A DNA stretch of 64,000 bases from Arabidopsis thaliana (lineage: Eukaryota > Streptophyta > Magnoliopsida > Brassicales > Brassicaceae), in contig NC_003076.8 in assembly GCF_000001735.4 (NCBI RefSeq), positions 10,354,001-10,418,000 on the forward strand. The letters are read 5' to 3'. Numbering within the stretch: position 1 is the stretch's first letter; the number at the start of each line of letters is the position of its first letter. Below the pieces are notes generated by a model, which saw nothing but the letters and a program-made list of their open reading frames with translations, searched no databases and had not been told where the DNA came from. A program made the translations under genes and the position numbers. Positions 1 through 11,289 of this stretch are shown here, piece after piece.

Positions 1-653
1 TCTAGAAATTCTTGATTAGAAACCGGAAAATGTCTATACCAGTTCTTGTTGCCAAAACATCTATCCAATCTACTCTGGATATAGAGATCACCTCTTCTTC
101 CACCCCAAGTAAAGGGATTTCCCGTACTAGGCAGTTCTAACATGTCACAAACTTCCAGCATTTCCTTGAAAGGTAAGAAAGAAGAGTCACCCTTTCTTGG
201 ACCACCAATCTTTTCACCATTATGCAATATGGCGTTGAAATCTCCCAACATACACCAAGGCTCCTTTCGCTGAATACCAATCCTTTTGATTTTCTCCCAA
301 ACATTAGGACGAGAACTAAAAGCCGGGTCTCCATACACACAAGAGACAAAGAAATCAAAAGAACCAAATTGAATTTGAAAATCAATGAGGTTCTTGTCCG
401 CATACTTTATTTGAATATCTACACCTTGTTTCCACAGCAAAGCTAACCCACCACTAAGGCCAATCGGATTTACTGTGAAGATTCTATCATAACCCAACCA
501 TTCTTGCAGGTCAACGACAACATTACTACAGTTCTTAGTTTCCATCAAAAACAACACTTCAGGGAAATGAGATCTCCTCATCTCCATGAGTCTAGGAATT
601 GTCAATTCATGAGACCGTCCCAGTCCTTGACAATTCCAACTGAGTAGACTCAT
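1..653 (-). CDS. LINE ORF2, N-terminal endonuclease domain (partial)
   Basis: The frame is open from the ATG at 653-651 to base 1 (217 codons) with no stop. It starts [12 protein letters not shown], the usual start of plant L1 ORF2, and has the endonuclease/exonuclease/phosphatase fold signatures: the catalytic Glu of FLMETK, the block SGGLALLW, the motif GDFNAI and the late motif RLDR. This nuclease nicks target DNA for target-primed reverse transcription. The reverse transcriptase domain must lie outside the window. The absence of breaks here contrasts with the shifted ORF1, so the element may be fairly young. Confidence 0.88.
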   Translation of the reverse strand, partial: MSLLSWNCQGLGRSHELTIPRLMEMRRSHFPEVLFLMETKNCSNVVVDLQEWLGYDRIFTVNPIGLSGGLALLWKQGVDIQIKYADKNLIDFQIQFGSFDFFVSCVYGDPAFSSRPNVWEKIKRIGIQRKEPWCMLGDFNAILHNGEKIGGPRKGDSSFLPFKEMLEVCDMLELPSTGNPFTWGGRRGDLYIQSRLDRCFGNKNWYRHFPVSNQEFL

Positions 654-2103
654 TAAACGTTGGACGGTCCCTCAATTGGGACCACCATTTCAGGGTTAAG
701 CTTTGTGAATTTGGCAGTGCTTTGACCCTTGTCAATTGCTTTTCTCTTATCCTTAGTACCCACCACAGAACCTTCAACTAGACTTGGAAATTGAACACCA
801 CTAGAAGGAACCCTTGGTTTTGGCTTAGGAGGTATGTTCCTCTGCTTGGCCTTTTTCAGAGTAGTCCCAGTGATAGCTCCAGTCTCAAAGAAACCAGGGC
901 TATATACCGTCGAACTATCTGGAAAAGGTTGAGAGAGTGCAAGGAAATTACCCGCTTCAGTGATAGACAGCGAAGGCTCAGCTTCCACAAGCCAGTCTCT
1001 AGCAGTTGACGGAGATGCGGTGATACTTGATGAAACAACCATCTTGTTTTTGTCCCCACTACTCGAAGGAATCTCATGATCATACCCAAAAACAATTCCT
1101 TTCTCTTTAGACAAATCATGATGGACCACTGGAAGAGCTTCGAGACGAAGAACCGATTTTTGCGTGAAAGGATCTTTTTCGCTTCCCTTACTGATTGAAT
1201 GACTCTATCCACTCTTATTAATTTCTCCTCTTCATTCGCCACTCTAAGATATTGGCGCATACCTTCTAAAACCTCTTGAGCTATTCGTGGTCTGCCAGTA
1301 TTGGGATCAATACCCACTTGGCTTTCTTTGAGAACTCCAAAGAGAGGATCAGATTCACTAAGAACTGGAGTCGGAGGAGGCTTTGGAATAACCTGACCTT
1401 TACGACGAGCAGCAGCTTGATCTTGTCTTGCCTTAACCAAGATTGGACACACGTCTTTCTCGTGGGTAAGCCTCTGACATTCGTAACATCTTTTTTGGAT
1501 CCTCTCGTAATGAAATTTCACAGTAGCAGTCTCTCCATTCCTCAGATTAACGACCTTGGACTTTCTCAAAGGCCTTGATACATCAAAGAGAACTTTTACC
1601 CGTACAAACTCTTGAATCTGAGATTGGTCTGGGTTAAACACAACCTCTCTAACCTCTCCGATAAGCTCTCCTAAGGAAGTGATTGCTTTTTCCGTGTAGT
1701 AGTTCACCGGGATATTCCAAATTTGAACCCAAATGAACATAAACCTTAGATAATCATCCGGAGGTTTTTCATACCACCTATCCACCACAATAGCCCATTC
1801 ACTGAACGTTTGGACACCTTTTTCTAGCACTTCTTCCAGATCGTGTTTCGAATCAAAGATGAATTGGAAACGCTCGCTAGTTAGAGCCACACCTTTGACT
1901 CTTCCTTCCTTCTCCCATTTTCTGGGCATATTCCTAATCAGATGCTTCATAGGTTGACAAGCAGGATTGAGGACTCTTCCAATTAAGCTTAACTTATTTC
2001 TTTCACATGACATGTACTCCGACAGATCCGGCATGTCAAAGGGCTCATCTTTTTCCTCCAGTGACATTTCCATCAGCGCTCTATCCATAGCCGACGACAT
2101 CAC
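653..2103 (-). pseudogene. LINE ORF1 (DUF4283 / zinc knuckle), frameshifted
   Basis: Nucleic-acid-binding protein of the retrotransposon RNP. The first 325 or so codons read from an ATG at 2103. Residues about 35-180 resemble the DUF4283 domain of plant LINE and retroelement proteins, followed by a CCHC knuckle with Cys206, Cys209, His214 and Cys219 (spacing CX2CX4HX4C). At about 1130-1150 the frame shifts by one base. The proper C-terminal part (Ser/Pro/Lys-rich, low complexity) continues in another frame from about 1129 down to a TAA at 653-655. The shift should abolish a normal ORF1 protein. The stop overlaps the ORF2 start (TAATG). Confidence 0.82.
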
Positions 2104-2299
2104 TTGAACCGAAGGGAACTGAGAACAACTTATTTTTCGAACTCGAGAGCAACTAGAACCGGCAAAAAATATAGCACAAACTTGACTGAGAAATCGAAAA
2201 CTAGGGAGGGTAGCAGTGAAAAGCGGCTGAGGGAAAGAGGGTTATCCGGTTCTAAGCTCTATTCAAACCTAATGAAAGACACTTAGGGAGAAAGCGGGT

Positions 2300-3800
2300 T
2301 CTAAGCCCAAAAGAGGGATTCTTTTGACGAATTGACCAGGTGGTTCTCCATAGTAATTCTGAATTGTTTTAGAAAAAGAGTTTGATACAGGGGCTATATA
2401 TTTGTGTGTATGTAAGTAAAATTTCCAATCATTGCATTTATAAATATTGATTACAAACACATGATATTAATTACTAGTAGTAAATGATTACTCCTTGTGT
2501 AAGTACTAGTCTTGAAGGTAAGAAGAGTATTATTAATTATGGTCTTGTATCAACGATTCAATTTCTCTAGTCATTTTTGTAGGTTTGTTATCGCAGCTTT
2601 ATCGTAATAACATATAATGTAAGAGAACACGCTTATTTTGTGGTGCTCTCGTATGAGTGATCGATCTCACATGTTGGTTAAAGATTTTTTTTTTAAAAAT
2701 AATAGCAAGAAAGAAAGCATTGGAGTGGGTTCCACGAGAAACCATTCCCAAATAGGAAAAACATTTGGAAGTGGGTCCCATAAAAAATATGCAAATCTCA
2801 GACCCGTCTCTCAATGAAACATTTGGAACGGGCGGCTGACTTCCGTACTCTTCTTATTTCGTTTTGCATACGCTACGATAATTACGTTTCTACCCTTTTC
2901 TTTTTGAGCTATGGTCGAGTTTTTTTTTTTTCCCTTTCTAATAAATTAATACAGCTATAACATTCAAATAGTTAAGGATTTATACTATATACACAGACGC
3001 TAAATGTTTACTTAATTTTATTTAGTATTTGGTGGCGAAAGTAAACATTTATAATACTCGCGCGGTTGCATATTGTGAATCAACATGTATTATTGAAGCT
3101 AATAACGATTTCATTAAGACACTCGTGCTATATGATACTAAAAAAAAATTCAAATAGATACAAGACGTTACTTTTTTTTTTTTTTTTTTTTATACAAGAC
3201 GTTACTTAGCTTGTTCAAAAAATAGTACTCACATGACAGAGATTCTGATGCCCCCATACTCTTTCACTTTTCTTAGTTTTATTTTTTTGGTCAAATATAT
3301 AATTTCATTTGGCTAAAAAATTTAGAAATTGGAGATACAAATATTTGTCATTACACAAGTAACATGTCTTGTCACTAACTAAACAAGAAATGATTAAAAT
3401 GTATATTTATGAAAAAGCTAAACCACATATGTGGGTTGATACTTTCCATGGGTTGATTAGTTTTGACACCGAAACATAATTAAAAAAACGAGTCAGTTAA
3501 AAATATAAAGTCGGATTACTTGGGGTTTGAAAAGAATTCTGAAACGCTAATCAAACTACACATATGTGAACTTAAAAAAAATTTGGGTTGGGATTTTTTG
3601 TTTTTGACTTTAATCAACCGTTGTATTTTTATAATTTGATCTGTGTGTTGTATAAAATGTCTTCGATAAAGAGGTATTTATATCCAATATCCACTTGTAT
3701 CTCTACGATTTCTCTAGGTTAGAGAAAATAATATTTATTGTAAGTTTCATATTTAATAAAATAATATTTCTACGATTTCATATAAACCCCAAAAAATAAA
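2300..3800. other. AT-rich intergenic stretch, no gene seen
   Basis: No coding frame with recognisable content. Several homopolymer runs occur (T-run at about 3172-3191). It separates the LINE from the CT-rich leader of the PPR-like gene. Confidence 0.6.
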
Positions 3801-3837
3801 CAATTAAATTTCATGTACTACTATGTAAGCTTTTTTA

Positions 3838-4125
3838 GCTCTCTCTCTCTCCTCCGTGCACCATTTCCCGATCATCACCGCCGTGCACCATTTTCCGATC
3901 ATTACCATTGCTCTCTCTGTCTCTCTGTCTCTCTCCCTCTCTCTCTCTGTCTCTCGTGTTTTTATATAAAAGTACTTCAGAAAAAAACAAAAAAAGAAAA
4001 GCTGGTTCGTCGTTCTCACACACTACACATTCGGAAAACCATTTATATAAGCTCTCTCTCTCTCTCTGTGGACGGAAGCTCTCGCTCTGATCTCACAATG
4101 TAAGCTCTCTCTCTCTCTGTGTTGT
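3838..4125. repeat. CT/TC microsatellite clusters in a 5' leader
   Basis: At least four blocks of (CT)n mixed with TGTCTC lie at about 3838-3852, 3910-3956, 4052-4066 and 4104-4117. Brassicaceae core promoters and 5' UTRs are often CT-rich on the sense strand, so this probably marks the promoter or leader of the plus-strand gene that starts at 4373. A short segment (CTCCGTGCACCATTT and a close copy) is also repeated at about 3852-3900. Confidence 0.6.
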
Positions 4126-5347
4126 GTGTTTGTATTTCTCTCCGACGCTAGATTTCTCCATGGTTCTTATGAGCTGAGCACCGCCGAAGCTTTCCTCTGC
4201 ATTCCGTCGTCCCTCTCTTTTGTCTCTTTCTCCGACCCTAGCTCTCTCTCTTCTCTTCCGTTTATCACCATCGCCGTTAGCCCGTTACCATTCTCTCTCT
4301 CTCTTCTCCGTTCTCCGTTAACTTATTCACGATCTACTAAGGTTTTTAATTTTTGTTTGTTATTATTATAGGATGCGGATTTCTGTGATGAAGCCCGTTC
4401 GCCACCAACAGGTTCTTCTTCCTGGACTCTTGAAGCGTGCGGTACGTAATCATAAATCTTTCAATCAAAAAGTTTAGGGTGTTATTAGCTTTGGGTAAAG
4501 TTTAGGGTGTAAATTCAAGGTATTGGAGAGAATCGAAAAAATCTCTGTTTGTAGCAGAATACAACTATAAAAGGATGATGCTTAAAAAAAAAAAAAAAAA
4601 AAAAAAAGTATGATGCTTCTATCCTCTAAACTCTAAAGTTTGTGTGTGTTAGAGCAAATTAACAAACATTGATTATTTATTTGACAGCTCAACTGCATAG
4701 CTGCAAATCAAGATTGTGAAGTTGATCCAAAAGGTACTTTCTGCTGATAATCTAATATACCTTGTAGTAATTTGAATTGATTGATTCTTGTTGTTTAAAT
4801 GTTTGATTCGTTGGTAATTTCTGCTATCAGGAGACATGACTAAAATTGATCTCAAGGACCAAGGCACCAATGCTGTTGAGACTGGTCGCAGCAGCAAAGT
4901 AGTATCTACAGTCCCACTTCATCGCAGTATCTTCTCTCCTAATGGTAAGAAAAGCCATTTTACTTCCTACATTTCCATCAAGAAAATAACCAAACATGCT
5001 TTAGGAATCCTTAGGTCTTGTACACAGGGTGTGATATTCAATCAAGTTTTAAGTTTATGTGTTCTACCTACCATCTTTCCCATTTGTCTTCCTGTATCCA
5101 TACTCTAACCAATTTTTTTTTACTTAAAATGTTTGTAATTGTGAATTTGACACTTGTCGATCTTCCTGGGCTGACAAAGGTAGCTGTTGGTAAGTGACTT
5201 TGCAATGCTAAATTTCATTTTTTTTTTTGTTTTAGGAAACAAAGCAATGATGAGTTCAAAAGCCGAAGCTCGGGATCAAATGCCATTAGTTATACAGGTA
5301 TTACAATTTCATTAATACATCAATATATGCATCGTATATTCTATAAT

Positions 5348-5474
5348 TGAATTATTCTTATTCATATTGAAAGAGAGATTACATCAGTATATACATGAGT
5401 CGTTCCAGGGTATTAGGTTCAAAGTTAATTACAATTAGATCCCTTAACTTTTTACATACTTATATTTCTATATA
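5348..5474 (-). repeat. Extra copia LTR copy, tandem to the 3' LTR
   Basis: A diverged copy of the adjacent LTR (5487-5595), separated from it by 12 bases. It shares the blocks AAAGAGAGATTACAT, ATACATGAGTCGT and TTAGATCCCTTAACTT. It is more mutated than the other two copies, so it is probably an older solo LTR or the remnant of a tandem insertion. Confidence 0.75.
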
Positions 5475-5486
5475 TTCTAAAACGAT

Positions 5487-5595
5487 TGAATGATTATTAT
5501 TATCATTAAAAGAGAGATTACATATATACATGAGTCGTCTAGGGTATTAGGACAATTAGATCCCTTAACTTATTACATACTTATACTTCTATACA
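5487..5595 (-). repeat. Copia 3' LTR
   Basis: In element sense it begins TGTATAGAAG and ends ATCATTCA. It matches the right LTR but lacks short internal blocks (after AGATTACAT and after TATTAGGA). Confidence 0.85.
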
Positions 5596-5600
5596 CCCCC

Positions 5601-6330
5601 TCAAGATGGAGGAAACTGTGTGACTCCAATCTTGACACAAGCATGATGAAATTGTGTTCTTGGGAGAGGTTTAGTGAGTGTATCCGCCAATTGATCATTA
5701 GTGAAAACATGAGAAACACGAAGAATGCCGTCTTGAATATGATTGCGAACGAAGTGATAATCAAGAGCTATATGCTTCGTACGAGAGTAGAAGACTGGAT
5801 TTGCGCAGAGATAAGTGGCGCCAATATTGTCGCAATAAATAACCGGGGCAGCTGGTAACCGGACCTTCATCTCGTATAGAAGTGAGCAAAGCCAGCGAAA
5901 CTCAGATGCAGTGTTCGCCACTGCTCGATATTCAAATTCAGTTGAGGAGCAGGAGACACCTCGTTGTTTCTTAGATGACCAAGATATAGGATTTCTACCG
6001 AGATATATCAAGTAGCCATTAGTTGAGACATAATCTTTCGTGTCGCCAGCCCAATCTGCATCAGAGAATGCAAGAAGTGTTATTGGAGAAGACTTGTTTA
6101 GTTGGATACCATGTGTGGATGTGCCGGCAAGATAGCGGAGAACTCGTTTAGCTGCATGCCAATGTGCGTCTGTTGGGTGTTGGACGAATTGAGAAATCCT
6201 GTTAACCGCATAGGCAATGTCTGGTCTTGTGAAGGAGAGGTAATGGAGGCTGCCCACAACAGAACGATATTGCGATGCATCACGGAGTCTTTCTCCGGTG
6301 GTGAGTGTGAGTTTTGGACTGGTTGTAACG
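5601..6330 (-). pseudogene. Copia RNase H region
   Basis: From about 6330 down to 5601 the frame carries the copia C-terminal block: FTRPDIAYAVNRISQF, the RNase H signature SDADWAG, STEFEYRA (usually STAEAEYRA) and RTKHIALDYHF, then DQLADTLTKPLP near the end. RNase H removes the RNA strand during reverse transcription. It is in a different frame from the reverse transcriptase; the shift lies near 6320-6330. Confidence 0.88.
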
Positions 6331-7135
6331 AGGTTGACACTGGCTTCACATCGAGCATGTTGTTCTTTGTGAGAAGATCAATTATATATTTCCTTTGCAT
6401 GAGATGAAGACCACGAGATGAGCGTGTAACTTCGATGCCAAGAAAATAGTGAAGATCTGTTGGGTCTTTAATAGAAAAGCGATCTGCAAAAGAAGCTAAA
6501 ACTTGTTCCACCATCATGTTATCATTTCCTGTAACGAGAATATCATCAGCATACACAAGGACATATGTAATTGTGTTTCCCGAACTGAGGATGAAAAGTG
6601 ACGTATCAACCATTGAGTTTGTGAAGCCCGAGTGGAGGAGGAATTGCTTGAGTGCCATGTACCAAGCTCGGGGAGCTTGTTTGAGGCCGTATATAGGCTT
6701 CTTCAAGCAACATACATAGGATGGTCTATTGTTGTCTACAAAGTCGGGAGGTTGGGACATGTACCCTTCCTCGGTGAGTTCGCCTTGAAGAAACGCGTTA
6801 TTGACATCAAGTTGTTTTATTGGCCAATCTTTGGATGTAGCAACGTCAAGAACTAGGCGGATCGTGGTTGATTTGATGACGGGACTGAAGGTTTCGGCAT
6901 AATCTTTCCCGTATTGTTGATGAAAACCCTTAGCAACAAGTCGCGACTTGTAGCGTTCTAGAAGTCCATTAGAAAAGTATTTGGTTGTGAATAACCATTT
7001 GCAGCCAACTATATTTTGTGTTGCGGCAGGAGGTACGAGATCCCACGTGTGGTTACCCATAAGTACATCAAATTCTATCGAACATGCCCGACTCCAATCT
7101 TTATCTTTCAACGCTTGTTTGATCGTAGTAGGTTC
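6320..7135 (-). pseudogene. Copia reverse transcriptase (RVT_2)
   Basis: Long open stretch with the order of copia RT motifs: KWLFTTKY, RLVAKGFHQQYGKDY, ETFSPV, LDVNNAFLQGEL, KPIYGLKQAPRAWY and the catalytic YADDILVTG. The catalytic Asp residues are kept, so this domain is the best preserved of the element. It is uncoupled from integrase upstream and RNase H downstream by frameshifts. Confidence 0.9.
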
Positions 7136-7352
7136 GGTAGGTCATTTTTGATTTGCAGTGATAAGAAGACTGAGTTTCTATATGGGTTTGGTGATATTGT
7201 TTTTGGCCCTGGTTCTCATTTTGTGGGTATTTTCTGGTGGCTGGATTATTTGGTTCTGTCGTTTATTGTACAAGGCTTGGTGTGGTGGTTGGGTTTGTTG
7301 TGGCTGAGGCTAAGTTGTAGGATTCAACTCATATTAACGTGGAGCAGTGGGC

Positions 7353-8765
7353 TCAATTGGAGACGATGGTGATTGGGTCGAGGTTTGTGACCCATTTTGA
7401 GAATGAGCAGTGGGCTCGGAGAAACAAAAGGATGAAGAAGGGATAGAGTTTGATACCTGAGAGTTTGACGATCGTGGTGAAGAGGGGTGAAGATCCAAGC
7501 TTGGGGTCCCAGTGGCGGCGTTGAGGAAGGAGCCGTTGCATTCGTCGAGTCCGTGGAATGGAAGGCGACAACAACGAGGTAGTTGGTGCACGATGTTGAG
7601 CATTGGGAAGATGAGTTGAGTGGTGTTGCTGGGTTTGGGCCGAATTTAGTGTCAATGTTGGGCCTAGTTGAATTTGGCCAACATTAGTGTTGGAGATATC
7701 ATCGACTTCCACACGTGAACTAGAAGTGCGATCATGAGGAGCAGTAGAGTTGGTGGTCGGAAGTGATACAACAGTTATCGGCGACGATGAAATCTTCGCT
7801 GGTCGGAGATGAAAAATGTTGGAGAGTGATGAAGGTTGGACACTTTCATTTTCGCAATGATGAGACTCGGGCTGCTTAAAGGGGAAGATTTCTTCATTGA
7901 ATTGAACGTGGCGGGAGAAATACACTCTGTTTGTCGGTAGATGGAGACATAAATATGCACTTTGGGAAGTGTAGTAGCCAAGAAACACACACCGTTGTGA
8001 CCGGTCGTCAAGTTTGTTTTGTGTGTAAGGTCTCAGCCAAGGAAAACACAAACAACCAAAGACACGGAGCTTCTCATAGTTTGGTGGCGACTCGAATAGC
8101 TTGTGAAACGGTGATTGCATAGATAGAACCGCCGTGGGCATTCTATTGTTCAAATACACAACTGTCGAAAAAGCATATGTCCAGTACTGTTTCGGTACCG
8201 ATGCGGTGGACATGAGTGTGAGGCCGGTCTCTACGATATGACGGTGTTTGCGCTCCCCTAGCCCGTTGTGTTCAGGGATGTGTGGTGGTGTGGTGAGATG
8301 AGTGATCCCATGAGTGGCGAGGAATTGCCGTAATGCCACAAATTTACCCCCATTGTTAGAGAACAACGTGCCAATGCGACATTGAAATTTATTCTCAACA
8401 AGGGCTTTAAACGCTGTGAATATATCGTTGACATCGAATTTGCGGACAAGTGGGTACAACCAGGTGTAGCGAGTGTAGTGGTCTACTAACAAAAGATAAT
8501 ATTTGTGGTTATCAATAGAGTGAATGGGTGAAGTCCAAACATCAGTAAAGACATATTCAAGAGGGTGATGAGAGACAATTGAAGTTTGTGGCTTTTATTA
8601 ACAAGGCAATCAGAACAAGAATATTGTTTTTGTTTTTGTGGAGAAGATGAAATAGGAAGCAAAAATTTGGAAATAATAGATTGCGAAATAGAAGAAGAAG
8701 GATGCCCCAATCTTGAATGCCAATTGATAAGACTAGCTTTTGGACCAAAAGAAGACACCATCGCT
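7353..8765 (-). pseudogene. Copia pre-integrase zinc finger and integrase
   Basis: At about 8486-8765 the HHCC finger is visible (WHSRLGHPS, then CSDCLVNKSHK). The catalytic core follows from about 8492: first Asp in VDHYTRYTW, then SNNGGKF where SDNGGEF is expected, so the second catalytic Asp is Asn, then the Glu of GERKHRH. FGCLCFPWLRPY and RCVFLGY mark the C-terminal part. The Asp-to-Asn change alone should kill strand transfer. A frameshift between about 8480 and 8500 and another near 7600 break the polyprotein. Confidence 0.88.
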
Positions 8766-8807
8766 ACTGGTTGAGAAGATGTAACAAGCTACTCATACAA
8801 CTCATTC

Positions 8808-9300
8808 CTAGTTCTGCCTTGGAGTAATGGGACCCCCGTGCTGAGATCCTTCACCTGAAAGGAAGAAGGGAAAAAATTCCACGGAGACTTTATTAGTGTT
8901 ACACAAACGAAACACATAAATAAGATTTTTCTGTATATCAACACATAATATTTTATCAAGAAGTAAGGAGCGAGTTTGATTAGGAAGAAAATTGGAACCC
9001 GTGTGAGAGATGTTCATTCCGGAACCATGAGCAATAAGAACGTCATCACCGCCATTGTATGGTTGATGCACCGAAAGGTTGTTGAGGTCGGATGTCAAAT
9101 GATGAGTGGCTCCGAAATCGAAGAGCCAATTGTTGGTAGTGTACGGTGAGCCTACAACGAGGTTAGCTCGTGGCTGCCAAGGGCGGAACGGAGTGGAAGC
9201 CATTAAGGACGTGGATGTTTGCAGCGATTGGATTTGGGGACATAGTCGAGCACTATGACCTTGTGTGTTGCAGTATTGGCAATTTTGGTATTGGTTCGGA
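8808..9300 (-). pseudogene. Copia zinc knuckle and protease region
   Basis: Around 9300-9245 a CCHC knuckle reads CQYCNTQGHSARLC (CX2CX4HX4C), the nucleocapsid motif. It is followed by NWLFDFGATHHLTSDL at about 9135-9085. Copia proteases have D-S-G there; this copy has D-F-G, a change next to the catalytic Asp likely to harm cleavage. The downstream frame fails before the integrase. Confidence 0.85.
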
Positions 9301-9459
9301 GTCCATGGTGTGTTGTTGTTGTTCTTCTTGTTGGTATTGTTGTAGTGGTTGTTGTGTTAATTACCGGAGTTGTTGTGTTGAGCAACGTTGGCAGAGACAA
9401 GAGCAAAAACAGATGGAGCGGCCTGAGTTTTAGCAAGGAGCTTGGCTTCGTAGTTCAGC

Positions 9460-10063
9460 AGCCTTTCTTAAACTTCATTGATTTGTGGTGTTTTGTCTTT
9501 GGCTGCAATTTGATCGATGATAAGCTTGTACTCCTCAGGGAGACCTTCAAGGATGTGCTCGATTTGATCATCATGTTCAAGGTCACTGTCACGGAAAGCC
9601 AATTGATCGAGACGGATTGTCATCCCTTCGATGTACTCGTCAATGGACTTGGTGCCCTTGGTGTACAGCTTGAGTTGGTCTTTCAAGACACGAATATGGA
9701 TTCTGGATGGATTGGCGTAGGTGGAGGCGAGTTTGGTCCAGATCGGAGCAGCAGTGGTGGTGCGACCAACAATCGGCTGGACTGAAGAGGAGATCGACCC
9801 GATGAGTGCATTGTGGATGAGTCGGTCTTGGCGACGCCATTTCGTGAATTCTGGGTTGGGAGAGGTTGTTGTCCCAAAAGTGATGGTTTCAAACGGAACT
9901 TCTTTGGATTCATCCAAATGATCGACAAGTTCATACCCATCAAGGAGAGCATGAACTTGGAGCTTCCACATGAGGTAGTTTTGTGTTGTAGCTTTGAGAT
10001 GTTCGACATGTTGATGTTGGGAACAACATTTGAGTTGACAGCGCTGGTGTTGTCTCAAGACAT
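9460..10063 (-). pseudogene. Copia gag (UBN2 type)
   Basis: The expected start is the ATG at 10063-10061, but its third codon is TGA. A frameshift near 9990 then joins the main gag frame with NYLMWKLQVHALLDGYEL, WRRQDRLIHNALIGSI and LKDQLKLYTKGTKSIDEYI, typical of the UBN2 gag of plant copia elements (virus-like particle coat). It runs to about 9468 before the knuckle. Confidence 0.88.
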
Positions 10064-10118
10064 GGTGACGGCGTGAGAGAAAAAAGAGAGGAAAAAATTT
10101 AGGTCTTAGGAGCTTATT

Positions 10119-10130
10119 GCTCTGATACCA
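10119..10130 (-). other. Primer binding site, initiator Met tRNA
   Basis: Minus strand TGGTATCAGAGC, complementary to the 3' end of initiator tRNA-Met. It lies nine bases inside the 5' LTR end, a slightly larger gap than usual. Confidence 0.85.
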
Positions 10131-10139
10131 TATAAGGAT

Positions 10140-10265
10140 TGAATGATTCTTATTATCACTAAAAGAGAGATTACATCAATATATACATGAGTCGTCTAGG
10201 GTATTAGGATCAAAGTTAATTACAATTAGATCCCTTAACTTATTACATACTTATACTTCTATATA
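10140..10265 (-). repeat. Copia 5' LTR
   Basis: It pairs with 5487-5595. In element sense it starts TATATAGAAG (TG of the terminus mutated to TA) and ends ATCATTCA. Confidence 0.85.
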
Positions 10266-11289
10266 TTCTCAATCTGAACTTGTTACTGAATAATGTTTTT
10301 TTCTTACAAAATTTCTTACAGAAAATTCAGGGAATTGTTTCTACTTGGGAGAGCGACATCAGATATAGAATTACTCAAGCTCGGTATTTACAAGACTTGG
10401 TGGATCTTGCTACTCCCTCAGTCTGTCTACGAGATATATTCCGAGCTGCTAGCATCAAATCAAGTTTCGAGCTCCCTCTCCTTGAGCAGAGATTGGAGAA
10501 GTTGATGTGGTGCAATGTGGATCTTACCCTCTTAGTCTGGTTTGGTGAGCAACGATCTTTGGTATTCTTATTGTTGGCCAATGACTATGCACATGACATG
10601 CGTTATCATCCAAAGAGTAGACAACTCCACGGTTTAGCAATGAAGATGGATCTGCTACAAGATGAAAGCAGCCTCTGCAAAGTCATGATGCTCTATTTAT
10701 TAGAGGGACGATCGCTGCAGTCAATAGAGTGTATATTCAGATCTTCCAAAACGAAAGGAAGACTGATATATAACACCATGATCTCGGTTTATGGGAACAT
10801 TTTGCTGAGGATGCACACGGGCTGTTTTTGGAGATGGTCAACAACGGAATTCGTCCCAACGGTCACACCTTCAGGTATCTCCTAGAAGCATGGACCGTAG
10901 CGTGCAAACCACAGAGGGCTCTCCAAGTCTTTCATTCCATGAAGCTGCACGGAGTTGAGGGTGAATCGTTTCACTACGGGGCGATTGTTGACTCTTTTGC
11001 AAGGATGAGGACTCCAGAATACATCCACATGGCGATATGCTTTCTAAAGCAACATCCCATTGCACATGGCCAATATGCCTTCAATGCAATTTTGAGCCGA
11101 TGTGTCCCTGAGATGAAACCTTCTGAAGAAGACATAGAATTGAAAGAGATCATCAAGGAGAACATTTCACTTGCTCAGGAGATGGTAATCTACTTTCATG
11201 AGAAAGGCTTCAGATATGAAGTTCTTGAGAAGACTCATTGGAGGTTAAAGAAGAGTGGCTTGAACTGGCCTAGAACCGTGAGGTACTGA

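Larger units (their letters stand above)
1..2300 (-). mobile_element. L1-type LINE, 5' half, cut by window edge
   Basis: Non-LTR retrotransposon read on the minus strand. From right to left it has a probable 5' leader (about 2104-2300), ORF1 with an RNA-binding and zinc-knuckle protein, then ORF2 beginning with an apurinic-type endonuclease and running off the window at base 1. The reverse transcriptase would lie beyond base 1. No 3' tail or target duplication can be seen. The left limit is the window edge; the right limit is a guess because LINE 5' ends have no conserved terminus. Confidence 0.88.
5487..10265 (-). mobile_element. Ty1/copia retrotransposon in intron 4 of the PPR-like gene
   Basis: Degenerate element on the minus strand with short LTRs: 3' LTR 5487-5595 (109 bp, with internal deletions) and 5' LTR 10140-10265 (126 bp). 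The initiator-Met tRNA primer site TGGTATCAGAGC is read on the minus strand at 10130-10119. A purine tract (GAGGGGG on the minus strand) lies at about 5596-5603 beside the 3' LTR. Domain order is copia-type: gag, protease, integrase, reverse transcriptase, RNase H. Every domain has frameshifts or lost key residues, so it is not autonomous. No clean 5-bp target duplication is visible, perhaps because of the extra LTR at 5348-5474. Confidence 0.9.
4373..11289 (+). pseudogene. PPR-like gene with a copia element in intron 4 and a frameshift
   Basis: Five coding exons can be traced by splice sites and phase: 4373-4441, 4688-4733, 4831-4944, 5236-5297 and 10322-11289. Exon 1 follows a TTATTATTATAG acceptor, so a 5' UTR intron is likely (possible donor at about 4099). 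All four coding junctions keep frame, giving about 97 codons before the last exon. The last exon has PPR-type helical pairs (YNTMISVYG, then LFLEMVNNGIRPNGHTF and a following repeat), so an organellar RNA-binding role is inferred. At about 10793-10797 the frame shifts by one base inside a PPR unit; the second part ends with TGA near 11289. Intron 4 (5298-10321) holds a whole copia element. The gene could still be spliced, but the product would be cut short. It may be related to At5g28340, from memory. Confidence 0.7.

Noticed and set aside
3804..4371. Several open frames on both strands over the CT-rich region
   Set aside because: They are produced by simple CT/GA repeats, encode only Ser/Leu or Arg/Glu strings, and precede the real start codon.
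9170..9785. Plus-strand frames up to 176 codons
   Set aside because: They are the reverse of the copia gag and protease coding region and have no motifs of their own.
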